61,746 nucleotides of DNA from Nocardia inohanensis NBRC 100128 (lineage in GTDB: Bacteria; Actinomycetota; Actinomycetes; Mycobacteriales; Mycobacteriaceae): the NCBI RefSeq assembly GCF_001612945.1, contig NZ_BDBK01000023.1:1-61746 (forward strand). The letters run 5' to 3'. Position numbers and translations under genes: made by a program. Below the pieces are notes generated by a model that searched no databases, was not told the origin of the DNA, and was given only the letters and a program-made list of their open reading frames with translations. Of this stretch, positions 36,142 through 43,896 are shown piece after piece; position 1 is the stretch's first letter, and every line of letters begins with the position of its first letter.

Positions 36142-37233
36142 CTATCCCTTGAACGGCGAAGCTTGCAGGATCGCGCCCGCCGGGGACGCCTCCAGATAGC
36201 CGGTCTCGCTGGCCGAATTGCTCACGTAGATACTGACGGCAGGTTGGACGGTGCTGGTGCGCCCCATCCACACCGAGTCCACCTCGAAGCTGATATGGCT
36301 GATGGCGCCGTCCGGCACGCGCAAGGTAGTGGGCGCGTCGGTGATCAACCGGCCCAGCGCGGCGATATCGACGGTGGCCAGATCGAATGTCGGGGTATCG
36401 GTTTTCCGGGTGGTGAGGCTGGAATCGGTCTGGAACCCACCGCGATAGTCGTAGCGCGCCTGGCGATTCGGCTGCCCGGGCACGGGGCGGGTCACGATCG
36501 CGTAGCCCTGGTACAGGTTCAGCTCATCGACGACGGTGTCACCGAATTTGGCACGATACTGCTCGATGAAGAGCGAGATGCCCGCTGCCGTATAGAGATC
36601 CGGCAGAGGAATCACCAGCGGCTGTACCGGCCCGGCCTCGGCGACGGCCGGCCCCGAGGGTGCGTCGTTCGAGCGATGCACCGCCGCGAACCCGCCCGCG
36701 AAGGCCAGCGCGCACGCGGCGAGCAGTGCGGCGGCCACGAGCGGACCGCGATACGACCGCGGCGGCCGAGCGGCAGCGGGCGCGTCCACCGGTCGTTGCA
36801 GATCGTCGGTGAGCTCGTTCAGGTCCCCCAGAGTCCTTGCCTCCGAAGCGAGTTCGACGAGGGCCCGATGATCGCCCTCGGTCAGCTGCCCATCGGCCAG
36901 CGCCGCGTCGAGCAGCGCGGTGGCCGCCGCCCGATCGGTATCGCGCGCGCGAGTCCCCCGCGGATAACCGGCCCGCACCTTCTTGCCCTGCGGAGCCGCG
37001 ATCGGGTCCGGGTGCTTGCCCGGTTGCAGGTCCGCGACCAGCCGCGCCAGCTCCCCCACCGTCCGCGCCGCCTGCGCCCGCTCCGACCGCTGGTGATACT
37101 CGTCGTTCCCCAGCTGTCCTTCTTCATAGGCGGCATCGAGCCGGGCACGCGTATTCACGCGATCGATATCCCGGGCCCGCATCCGCCCGGCCGCCGCCGT
37201 CGACTCCGGCGTTCCGGACGTTCTCCCACTCAC
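36142..37233 (-). CDS. DUF1707 membrane protein, first of a related pair (two DUF1707 domains)
   Basis: 363 residues with two DUF1707 domains in tandem (about 18-70, MRARDIDRVNTRARLDAAYEEGQL; and 92-145, TRARDTDRAAATALLDAALADGQL), a transmembrane helix (about 168-188) and an exported C-terminal domain shared with the downstream gene. The extra DUF1707 copy suggests internal duplication. GTG 37233 keeps a short Ser/Thr-rich lead; ATG 37182 is an alternative that begins right at DUF1707. Function unknown. Confidence 0.75.
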   Translation of the reverse strand: MSGRTSGTPESTAAAGRMRARDIDRVNTRARLDAAYEEGQLGNDEYHQRSERAQAARTVGELARLVADLQPGKHPDPIAAPQGKKVRAGYPRGTRARDTDRAAATALLDAALADGQLTEGDHRALVELASEARTLGDLNELTDDLQRPVDAPAAARPPRSYRGPLVAAALLAACALAFAGGFAAVHRSNDAPSGPAVAEAGPVQPLVIPLPDLYTAAGISLFIEQYRAKFGDTVVDELNLYQGYAIVTRPVPGQPNRQARYDYRGGFQTDSSLTTRKTDTPTFDLATVDIAALGRLITDAPTTLRVPDGAISHISFEVDSVWMGRTSTVQPAVSIYVSNSASETGYLEASPAGAILQASPFKG

Positions 37234-37539
37234 ACCCCGGATCGTAGATCGCCGCGCCCGCTCGCGCGCACCAGTCGATGGAACCGATATTCGCAGGTCA
37301 CCCGGTACCGCGAGCCGAGCCCGCAACCCACCATTACGACAATCTGCTCGCCGGCCGTCCCTGGCCGTACCAGTTCTCGCAGGTCCACGCGAATCGCGAA
37401 GGCGGCCCCCTGACTGTACGGCGCCTTTTACCAAGTCCCTAGCGGCGGACACGCCACGTCCGAAATGCCGGGTATTTCCGGAGTGGCCTAGCAAGATCGG
37501 CAGCGTCTGCTTCGCGGGTTTCCCAGGTGAGGAGGCACG
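37234..37539. other. 306-bp divergent intergenic region
   Basis: Separates the leftward DUF1707 pair from the rightward LLM oxidoreductase, so it should hold both promoters. I could not identify -35/-10 pairs or operators with confidence. A 54-codon open frame at 37278-37442 lacks a ribosome binding site and is not called. Confidence 0.5.
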
Positions 37540-38433
37540 GTGCAAGCTCGGTTCGGAATCTCCATCCCACCCGTCGCGGCAGCGCTGCCCGACGTCCTCG
37601 ACATGGCCCGGGCCGCCGAGGACGAGGGCCTGGACCTGGTCGCCATCCAGGATCACCCGTACAACGCGGAGTTCGCCGATGCCTTCGCCGTCATCGGCGC
37701 CTGCCTGGCCGCGACCAGCCATATCAGCGTCTTTCCCGGCGTCGCGAACGTACCGCTGCGCACCCCGGGCATGCTCGGCAAGCAGGCCGCCACCTTCGAC
37801 CTGCTCAGCAACGGGCGCTTCGAACTCGGCATCGGGTCGGGCGCTTTCGAGAGCGGCGTGATCGCCATGGGCGGTCCGGCGCGCAAGGGGCGGGCGGCGC
37901 TGCTGGCGCTGGCCGAGGCGATCGAGATCATTCGCGCGGAATGGCGTACGGGACAACTGGTTTCGGTCCGGGGCACCGAGTACACGGTGCAGGGCATCGA
38001 AGGCGGTCCCGCGCCCGCGCACCGGATCGGCATCTGGCTGGGTGCGATGGGCCCACACGCCCTGGATCTGATCGGTTCGGCCGCCGACGGCTGGGTCGCG
38101 CCGCTGCCCAACTGGATGCCGTGGGAGGAGTGGCGGCCCGCCAACCTGCGCATCGACGCCGCGGCCCGCGCCGTGGGCCGCGATCCGCGCTCGATCGCCC
38201 GCTTGGCGGCGCTACCGGGCGCGATCAGCGATCGTTCACTGTTCCCGCATCCGACCGGTTCGGATCCGATCCACGGCTCACCCGACGAATGGGCCACCAT
38301 CATCGAAGGATTGGCCCGCAACGTCGGTTTCGACACCTTCATCTATTGGCCGCCCGGCTTCGATGTCGACCAGGTGCAGCGCTTCGCCCGCTACGTGGTG
38401 CCGGCGGCGCGAGCCCGCCTGCGCGAGAGCTAG
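37540..38433 (+). CDS. LLM-class (luciferase-like) oxidoreductase, possibly F420-dependent
   Basis: 297 residues, TIM-barrel luciferase-like monooxygenase family. Typical elements: FGISIPPVAAALPDVLDMARAAEDEGLDLVAIQDHPYN at the N-terminus (about 4-40), LRTPGMLGKQAATFDLLSNGRFELGIGSG in the middle and IWLGAMGPHALDLIGSAADGWV. In actinobacteria many relatives use coenzyme F420 rather than FMN; the sequence alone does not settle which. Substrate unknown. GTG 37540 has GAGGAGG five bases upstream. Its TAG stop shares CTAG with the opposing sigma-factor gene. Confidence 0.86.
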   Translation: MQARFGISIPPVAAALPDVLDMARAAEDEGLDLVAIQDHPYNAEFADAFAVIGACLAATSHISVFPGVANVPLRTPGMLGKQAATFDLLSNGRFELGIGSGAFESGVIAMGGPARKGRAALLALAEAIEIIRAEWRTGQLVSVRGTEYTVQGIEGGPAPAHRIGIWLGAMGPHALDLIGSAADGWVAPLPNWMPWEEWRPANLRIDAAARAVGRDPRSIARLAALPGAISDRSLFPHPTGSDPIHGSPDEWATIIEGLARNVGFDTFIYWPPGFDVDQVQRFARYVVPAARARLRES

Positions 38434-39308
38434 TCCAGCAGCGGGAAGCGGCCCGACCCCAGCAGCCCGGTGATCGCGGCCATTTTCGCTTGCGGGGCAG
38501 CGTAATCCGGGTGCGCGCCGATCACCGCGGCCGCGTCGTGCAGCTTGGCCATCTGCAATTCCGCCTGCTCCACGCTGCGACCGCCCGGCGCGACCGGGTG
38601 GGCGGCGAAGGCGGGGCGGCGCGGGTCGATACGACCCAGCTCCAGGGCTTTGCCCACCCGGCGCGAACAGCTACAGAACGCCTCCGGATTCGCCACACCG
38701 CAGGTCTCGGTAAGGAAGTTCCCGAGCCGCTTCTTGGCGCGTTCCACCCGCTTCCGATAAGCGACGGCAGTGGTGCCGGAAACGTAAGCCCCTTCGGCGG
38801 AGCTCAATTCGAAGACGTCGGAGAGCACGAACGCCACCCGCTCCTCCCGCGCCAGGCATTGCAGCATGGCCTGGCTACAGTTCAACCGCACTTCGTGAGT
38901 GAGCAGCGTCGATTCCGGCCCCCGGTAATCCTCTTCCGCCAGCCCGTCTTTCAACCCTTCGCCGAACGAGTCGAGGCTGACCTGCTGCGCCTCCTGCGGC
39001 GTCTTCCGCTTCAAATTCAGCAGATAGTTCACCCCGATCCGATACGCCCAGGTGAGCAGCTTCGCCTCGCCCCGCCAGGTATCCAGCTTGCCGACCACCC
39101 GCAGCAGGATCTCCTGGCCGGCGTCCTCGGCATCGGCGGGCCGCCACACCATGCGCAAGGCCAGCCGGTAGATCGGATCCTGAAGCTGCCGGACGATCTC
39201 CCCGACCGCGGTCCGATCCCCCGCGACGGCCCGGGCGACCAACTCCCGCTCGGCGGCGTCGGGCCCCGTCCCGGCAACCGGCTCGGAGTCTGCGTTCGGC
39301 GATGACAT
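38430..39308 (-). CDS. ECF-type RNA polymerase sigma factor with Cys-bearing C-terminal tail
   Basis: 292 residues. Sigma region 2 (about 40-105: DPIYRLALRMVWRPADAEDAGQEILLRVV, LLTWAYRIGVNYLLNLKRK) and a region 4-like helix-turn-helix (about 145-197: LAREERVAFVLSDVFELSSAEGAY, VAYRKRVERAKKRL). Then comes a 95-residue extension that opens with Cys203, Cys212 and Cys214 in TCGVANPEAFCSCSRRVGK. Several ECF groups carry such CxC tails, which may bind metal or sense redox state. No anti-sigma gene is adjacent, so the tail could do that job. ATG 39308 has a GAGGGG upstream. Ends inside a CTAG shared with the LLM gene. Confidence 0.85.
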   Translation of the reverse strand: MSSPNADSEPVAGTGPDAAERELVARAVAGDRTAVGEIVRQLQDPIYRLALRMVWRPADAEDAGQEILLRVVGKLDTWRGEAKLLTWAYRIGVNYLLNLKRKTPQEAQQVSLDSFGEGLKDGLAEEDYRGPESTLLTHEVRLNCSQAMLQCLAREERVAFVLSDVFELSSAEGAYVSGTTAVAYRKRVERAKKRLGNFLTETCGVANPEAFCSCSRRVGKALELGRIDPRRPAFAAHPVAPGGRSVEQAELQMAKLHDAAAVIGAHPDYAAPQAKMAAITGLLGSGRFPLLD

Positions 39309-39388
39309 ATCCGGCCCCTCGTCCTCGAAAAGGGATCGCGGGGCGAGTGGCCCGCCCCGCGATCAGCCCTGCCACGGCGACTCCGACA

Positions 39389-40252
39389 TTACCGGCCCGA
39401 CAGCAGCGCGTGCCGCTGGATCCACTCCGCGACAGCCTTGCCGATGGCGTCGGGCTGGTCTTCCGGGCAATGGTGTCCGGCGGGGCCGATATCGCCGATT
39501 TCGACGGCGGCGAAGGTCTTTTCGGCCCAATCCATCATCTCGGGGGAGCCGAGGCCGACACCGTGTTCGACGGCCAGCACCAGCTTCGGCACCTCGGGGC
39601 TCTCGGCCATCCAGCGGCCGTAGTTCTCGATGAGTTCGACCACGTCGGCGGGTTCGCCGCCGAGGGGGAATTCACGCGGCCACACCAGCATCGGCTTGCG
39701 GGATTCCGGGGTGGGGTAGGGCTTGCGGTACTCCTCGAGGGCTTCGAGGGAGAGGGTGCGGGTGGAGGCGGGGAGGTTGAATTCGATGAACATATTCTTC
39801 TCGAGGACCATCTCCTCGCCTTCGGGAGAGCGGAAGCGGCGGAAGAGTTCCGCGCCGGTGGGCGGCATTTCGCTCCAGGCCAGTGGCCGCAGGAAGGTCT
39901 CCATGACGGCGATGCCGCGCACCCGGCCGGGATGCCTTGCCGCCCAGTGCATACCGAGCGCGCCGCCCCAGTCGTGGCCGACGATGATCACCTGATCCAG
40001 GTCGAGCGCGTCGAACCAGGCGTCCAGGTAGCGGGCGTGATCGACGAAGCGGTAGTCGCTGTCCGGCTTGCCGGAGGCCCCCATACCGATGAGATCCGGT
40101 GCCAGCGCGCGGGTTTCGCCGCTCGTGTGCGGGATGACATTGCGCCAGATGTAGGAGGAGGTGGGGTTGCCGTGCAGGAACACCACCGGGATGTCGCCGC
40201 TGCCGGTGTCGGTGTAGTTGATGAACGAGTCGAGCACATCGATGGTGGCCAT
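39389..40252 (-). CDS. Haloalkane dehalogenase, subfamily II (DhaA/LinB type)
   Basis: 287 residues, alpha/beta hydrolase. The dehalogenase catalytic set is visible: nucleophile Asp94 and halide-binding Trp95 in VGHDWGGALG, halide-binding Asn29 in LHGNPTSS, catalytic acid Glu118 in IAVMETFLRP (the subfamily II position after strand 6) and base His260 in PAGHHCPED. It hydrolyses carbon-halogen bonds in haloalkanes; the native substrate is unknown. ATG 40252 follows GGAAGGA. The MarR gene lies 72 bases upstream on the same strand and may control it. Confidence 0.9.
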   Translation of the reverse strand: MATIDVLDSFINYTDTGSGDIPVVFLHGNPTSSYIWRNVIPHTSGETRALAPDLIGMGASGKPDSDYRFVDHARYLDAWFDALDLDQVIIVGHDWGGALGMHWAARHPGRVRGIAVMETFLRPLAWSEMPPTGAELFRRFRSPEGEEMVLEKNMFIEFNLPASTRTLSLEALEEYRKPYPTPESRKPMLVWPREFPLGGEPADVVELIENYGRWMAESPEVPKLVLAVEHGVGLGSPEMMDWAEKTFAAVEIGDIGPAGHHCPEDQPDAIGKAVAEWIQRHALLSGR

Positions 40253-40324
40253 GGTTTCGGTCCTTCCGGGTGAGTTGCCTTCACCTGGTTGGACACGGGA
40301 TCCGGGCGGCTGTGACCGCTCGCG

Positions 40325-40828
40325 TCAGTGACCTGCGTCATACTCTCCGGACGCAGTAGTCAGCCCGGGGTGAATGCCCGGCGTGAGCCCGTTGGCGACC
40401 GAGATGCGTTGCAGCATTTCGGTGAGCGCGACCCGCTCGTCCGGCGCCAGCGCGGTGAGCAGTTCGGCATCGAGGCCGGAGGCGATGGCCGAGGTCCGAT
40501 GCAGCAGTTCGCGGGCGGCGGGCAGCAGGTGCACGGCGTGGGCGCGCCGATCACCGGGATGCCGGCGGCGCTCCACCAGCCCGCGCTTCTCCAAGTCGTC
40601 GACCAGCCCGACCATCACATTGCGGTGGATGCCCAGCGCCTCGCAGAGCTGCTGCTGCGACAGTCCGTCGTTGGCTTCGAGAATGCGCAGCATGCCGTGC
40701 TGCGGCGGCCGGACGCCGAGCGGTCCGAGCAGTTCGCCGAACCGGGTCGCGGAGTGAGATCCCAACTGCCCCAACAGGAATGCGGGGCTGCGAAAGAGCG
40801 CGGGGTACTGCGGATCGACGTCGGCCAC
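40325..40828 (-). CDS. MarR-family transcriptional regulator
   Basis: 167 residues: winged-helix core (about 40-105) with GLSQQQLCEALGIHRNVMVGLVDDLEKRGLVERRRHPGDRRAHAV, the MarR wing pattern DRRAHxV, and flanking dimerisation helices. Divergent from a DHA2 exporter across 110 bases that contain a palindromic operator, so it very likely represses the exporter and itself; the haloalkane dehalogenase downstream may be included. GTG 40828. Ligand unknown. Confidence 0.88.
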   Translation of the reverse strand: MADVDPQYPALFRSPAFLLGQLGSHSATRFGELLGPLGVRPPQHGMLRILEANDGLSQQQLCEALGIHRNVMVGLVDDLEKRGLVERRRHPGDRRAHAVHLLPAARELLHRTSAIASGLDAELLTALAPDERVALTEMLQRISVANGLTPGIHPGLTTASGEYDAGH

Positions 40829-40856
40829 CCGGCCAGCTTACAGCAACGCATTAATT

Positions 40857-40897
40857 GTGATTGCCATCTTGATTGATAATCACTTCAGGTGCATAGT
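40857..40897 (+). promoter_or_regulatory. MarR operator and exporter promoter
   Basis: In the divergent gap, GTGATT (40857-40862) mirrors AATCAC (40878-40883), and a tighter palindrome TGATT-GAT-AATCA lies at 40870-40882. A -35-like TTGATT (40869-40874) is followed after 17 bases by CATAGT (40892-40897), so the palindrome overlaps the -35 of the exporter, as expected for a MarR repressor site. The region is AT-rich compared with its surroundings. Confidence 0.6.
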
Positions 40898-40938
40898 TTG
40901 AGGAGTCTCACTCGCCCCCGACTCGAAGAGAGCTCGTC

Positions 40939-42621
40939 GTGGACACCGAAACCCCACCCCTGGACCCCCGCCGCTGGATCGCCTTCGCAGTCGTACTGGC
41001 CGCGGGCTTCATGGATCTGCTCGACGTCACCATCGTCAATGTCGCGGTCCCCAGCATTCAGAACGACCTGCACGCCCGGTATTCGCAGATCGAATGGATC
41101 ATCGCCGCCTACGTGCTGTCCTTCGCCGCCGTCCTCATCACCGGCGGCCGCCTGGGCGACATCTACGGCCGCAAACGCCTGTTCCTGCTCGGCATGGCCG
41201 GCTTCACCCTCGCCTCCGCGGCCTGCGGGATCGCCTCGGATCCGGCGCTGCTCATCGGATCACGCTTCGTGCAGGGCGCGATGGCCGGGCTGATGGTGCC
41301 GCAGATCCTCGCCATCATTCGCGTCACGTTCCCGAAGCACGAGCGCGCCAAGGCAATTGCCATCTACTCCGGGGTCGGCGGTTCCGCGTCCGCGGTCGGG
41401 CTGTCGCTGGGCGGGTTGCTGGTGCAGTGGGATCTGTTCGGGCTGGGCTGGCGGCCGATCTTCTTGGTCAATATTCCGGTCGGCATCGCCGCCCTGATCG
41501 CGGCCTCGATCGTGATGCGCGATTCCCGGTCCACCCACCCGCCGAAGCTGGACATCGCGGGCATGGTGCTGGCCGTCTCCGGCGTGCTGCTGCTCATCTA
41601 TCCGCTCAATGAGGGCCGCCGATCGGATTGGCCCGCATGGACTTTCGTCATGATCGCGGCGGCGCTCACGGTCTTCGGTGCCTTCATCGCCTACGAGCGG
41701 CGGCGAGCGCGCACCGTCGGCTCCCCGCTGATCGACCTGGAGTTGTTCCGGTCCAAGCCGTTCACCGTCGGCCTGGCCTCCTGGCTGCTGTTCTGGATCG
41801 CGTTCGGCGGCTTCTTCCTGATCTGGACCCTGTTCATGCAGGCCGGACTGGGCTGGTCGCCCATGCGCGCCGGACTCACCTCGGTGTTCTTCGCGGTCGG
41901 CGCGGGCATCGGAGCCGGGGTGTCGGTGAGCGCGCTGGCGCCCAAGTTCGGCAAATGGGTGCTGATGATCGGCGCGCTGATCACCGCGGGCGGTTTCGGG
42001 CTGTACGGCTGGATGGCCGATCACTACGAATCCGAGTTCGCCTCTTGGCAGATGGTATTGCCGCTCATCGTGACCGGCGTCGGCTTCGGCATCGTGGTCG
42101 CGCCGACCATCGACATGCTGCTCGGGCAGATTCCGGATCGGGAAGCGGGCGCGGCCTCCGGCCTGCTCAATACCGGGCAGCAGCTGGGGATGGCGCTCGG
42201 CGTCGCCCTGGTCGGAATCCTCTTCTTCACCCAGCTGGACCAGGATTCGGCGCGCGGGGTGGACGCGGTGACGGCGCAGACCCGCGCCGAACTCGCCGCG
42301 ACCGGGCTGCCCGCCGCGGTGCAGGACGAGATCCTCACCGGCTTCCGGGCCTGTGTACAGGATCGCTCCGCCGAGGTCGATCCGTCGGCGGTGCCGGCCA
42401 GCTGCCGGATGACCGGCGGTGATCCGGCCGTCGCCGAAACCCTTTCGCGCGCCGGGAAGGACGCGAACGCGGTCAACTTCGCGCACACCTTCGACGACAC
42501 GCTGTGGTGGGGGATCGGGTTGATGGCGCTGGTGTGCGGCGGATTCCTGCTGCTGCCCGGCAATGTGCGGCTGGAACAGCACGAGAGTGAGATCAGCGCG
42601 GACGATCTCGTCGACGCCTGA
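40939..42621 (+). CDS. MFS transporter, DHA2 (EmrB/QacA) family drug exporter
   Basis: 560 residues, about fourteen transmembrane helices. DHA2 motifs: motif A GGRLGDIYGRKRLFLLG near residue 75, LDVTIVNVAVPSIQNDL in helix 1 with the family Asp, and a motif C-like glycine pattern in VGLSLGGLLVQW. A periplasmic loop of about 70 residues with two cysteines lies between the last two helices (CVQDRSAEVDPSAVPASC). Proton-driven efflux of hydrophobic compounds is expected. GTG 40939. Regulated by the divergent MarR gene. Confidence 0.9.
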   Translation: MDTETPPLDPRRWIAFAVVLAAGFMDLLDVTIVNVAVPSIQNDLHARYSQIEWIIAAYVLSFAAVLITGGRLGDIYGRKRLFLLGMAGFTLASAACGIASDPALLIGSRFVQGAMAGLMVPQILAIIRVTFPKHERAKAIAIYSGVGGSASAVGLSLGGLLVQWDLFGLGWRPIFLVNIPVGIAALIAASIVMRDSRSTHPPKLDIAGMVLAVSGVLLLIYPLNEGRRSDWPAWTFVMIAAALTVFGAFIAYERRRARTVGSPLIDLELFRSKPFTVGLASWLLFWIAFGGFFLIWTLFMQAGLGWSPMRAGLTSVFFAVGAGIGAGVSVSALAPKFGKWVLMIGALITAGGFGLYGWMADHYESEFASWQMVLPLIVTGVGFGIVVAPTIDMLLGQIPDREAGAASGLLNTGQQLGMALGVALVGILFFTQLDQDSARGVDAVTAQTRAELAATGLPAAVQDEILTGFRACVQDRSAEVDPSAVPASCRMTGGDPAVAETLSRAGKDANAVNFAHTFDDTLWWGIGLMALVCGGFLLLPGNVRLEQHESEISADDLVDA

Positions 42622-42628
42622 GGCCACG

Positions 42629-42669
42629 ACGACCCGCGGAATCGGTGAAACACCGGCTCCGTGGGTCGT
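42629..42669 (+). terminator. Intrinsic terminator of the DHA2 exporter gene
   Basis: ACGACCCGCGGA (42629-42640) pairs with 42658-42669 with one G-U, enclosing an inner CGGTG-AAA-CACCG hairpin, and is followed by TTT. It starts eight bases after the stop. It is one of the few here with a U-tract. Confidence 0.82.
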
Positions 42670-42735
42670 TTTCCGGTGTGCGGGCGCGACGCGGGGAAGA
42701 ATCCAGGATGGTCACCGTCTTGTGAGGAGTCAGTC

Positions 42736-43896
42736 ATGCGCGCCGCGGTAGTCAGCAAAGGGGAATTCCGGATCGAGGAGCTGCCCACACCCGTCCCGGG
42801 CGCCGGTCAGCTGCTGGTGAACGTATTACGTTGCGGCATCTGCGGTTCCGACCTGCACGCCCGGGTGCACTGCGACGAGCTCGCCGAGCTGGCCGCCGCC
42901 ACCGGGTACCGGCACTTCATGCGGTCGGAACAGAGCGTGGTGATGGGGCACGAATTCGTCGGCGAGGTAGTGGATTACGGGCCGAAGACGCGCAAGCGGT
43001 GGAAGCCGGGAACGCGCGTGGTCGCCCTTCCCATCCTCCGGCAGGGCCGGGAACCGCACCTGACCGGGCTGTCGGCGGCCGCACCCGGCGGGTATGCCGA
43101 ACAGGTGCTGGTGCAGGAGCCGATGACTTTCGAAGTCCCCAACGGGCTCTCGTCCGAACACGCCGCGCTCACCGAACCGATGGCGGTGGCCTGGCACGCG
43201 GTGCGCAAGGGGCGGGTGGACAAGGGCCGCACCGCCTTCGTGATCGGTTGCGGGCCGATCGGTCTCGCCGTGATCAGCATGTTGAAGGCGGCGGGCGTGC
43301 GCACGGTCGTGGCCAGCGATTTCTCCCCGCGCCGCCGCGAACTGGCCGCGCGCTGCGGCGCCGATCACGTGGTCGACCCCGCCGTCGATTCACCCTGGGA
43401 GGCAGCGCCGCGCAAGGCCCGCATCACCGGCGCGGCCGACGTGCTCAACCTCGGCTTCGACGCCATGGAACGCCTGCGGCGCATACCGGGGCTGCCGTGG
43501 TGGTATCTGTTCCGCGCCGCGCACACCCTCGACCAGGGTCCGGCGGGGCCCGCCATCTTCGAATGTGTCGGCGTGCCGGGCATTCTCGATCAGATCCTGA
43601 CCGCCGCGCCGCCGATGTCCCGGGTGATCGTGGTCGGCGTCTGCATGCAGGCCGACACCGTTCATCCGGCAGTGGCGATCAACAAGGAGATCGAGCTGCG
43701 CTTCGTGCTCGGCTACGACCCGGGCGAATTCCGCGACACCCTGCACATGATCGCCGACGGCAAGGTCGATCCGTCGCCGCTGCTCACCGGCACGGTCGGG
43801 CTGGACGGGATCGATTCCGCGTTCAGCGCCCTGGCCAGCCCGGACCGGCACGCGAAGGTGCTGGTGGATCCGGCCAGCGGCGTCACCGGCCTCTAG
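42736..43896 (+). CDS. Zinc-dependent alcohol dehydrogenase, MDR superfamily
   Basis: 386 residues. Catalytic zinc site: Cys in LRCGICGSDLHAR and the GHEFVGEV motif; the usual four-Cys structural zinc lobe is absent. Cofactor motif VIGCGPIGLAVISML, followed by ASDFSP. It oxidises an alcohol or reduces an aldehyde; the substrate is not evident. ATG 42736 has GAGGAG upstream (TGTGAGGAGTCAGTC). Its TAG shares CTAG with the opposing dynamin-like gene. Confidence 0.88.
   Translation: MRAAVVSKGEFRIEELPTPVPGAGQLLVNVLRCGICGSDLHARVHCDELAELAAATGYRHFMRSEQSVVMGHEFVGEVVDYGPKTRKRWKPGTRVVALPILRQGREPHLTGLSAAAPGGYAEQVLVQEPMTFEVPNGLSSEHAALTEPMAVAWHAVRKGRVDKGRTAFVIGCGPIGLAVISMLKAAGVRTVVASDFSPRRRELAARCGADHVVDPAVDSPWEAAPRKARITGAADVLNLGFDAMERLRRIPGLPWWYLFRAAHTLDQGPAGPAIFECVGVPGILDQILTAAPPMSRVIVVGVCMQADTVHPAVAINKEIELRFVLGYDPGEFRDTLHMIADGKVDPSPLLTGTVGLDGIDSAFSALASPDRHAKVLVDPASGVTGL

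Noticed and set aside
37278..37442. A 54-codon open frame starting ATG in the gap before the LLM oxidoreductase
   Set aside because: No ribosome binding site, weak G/C preference at third positions in its first third, and no recognisable feature.
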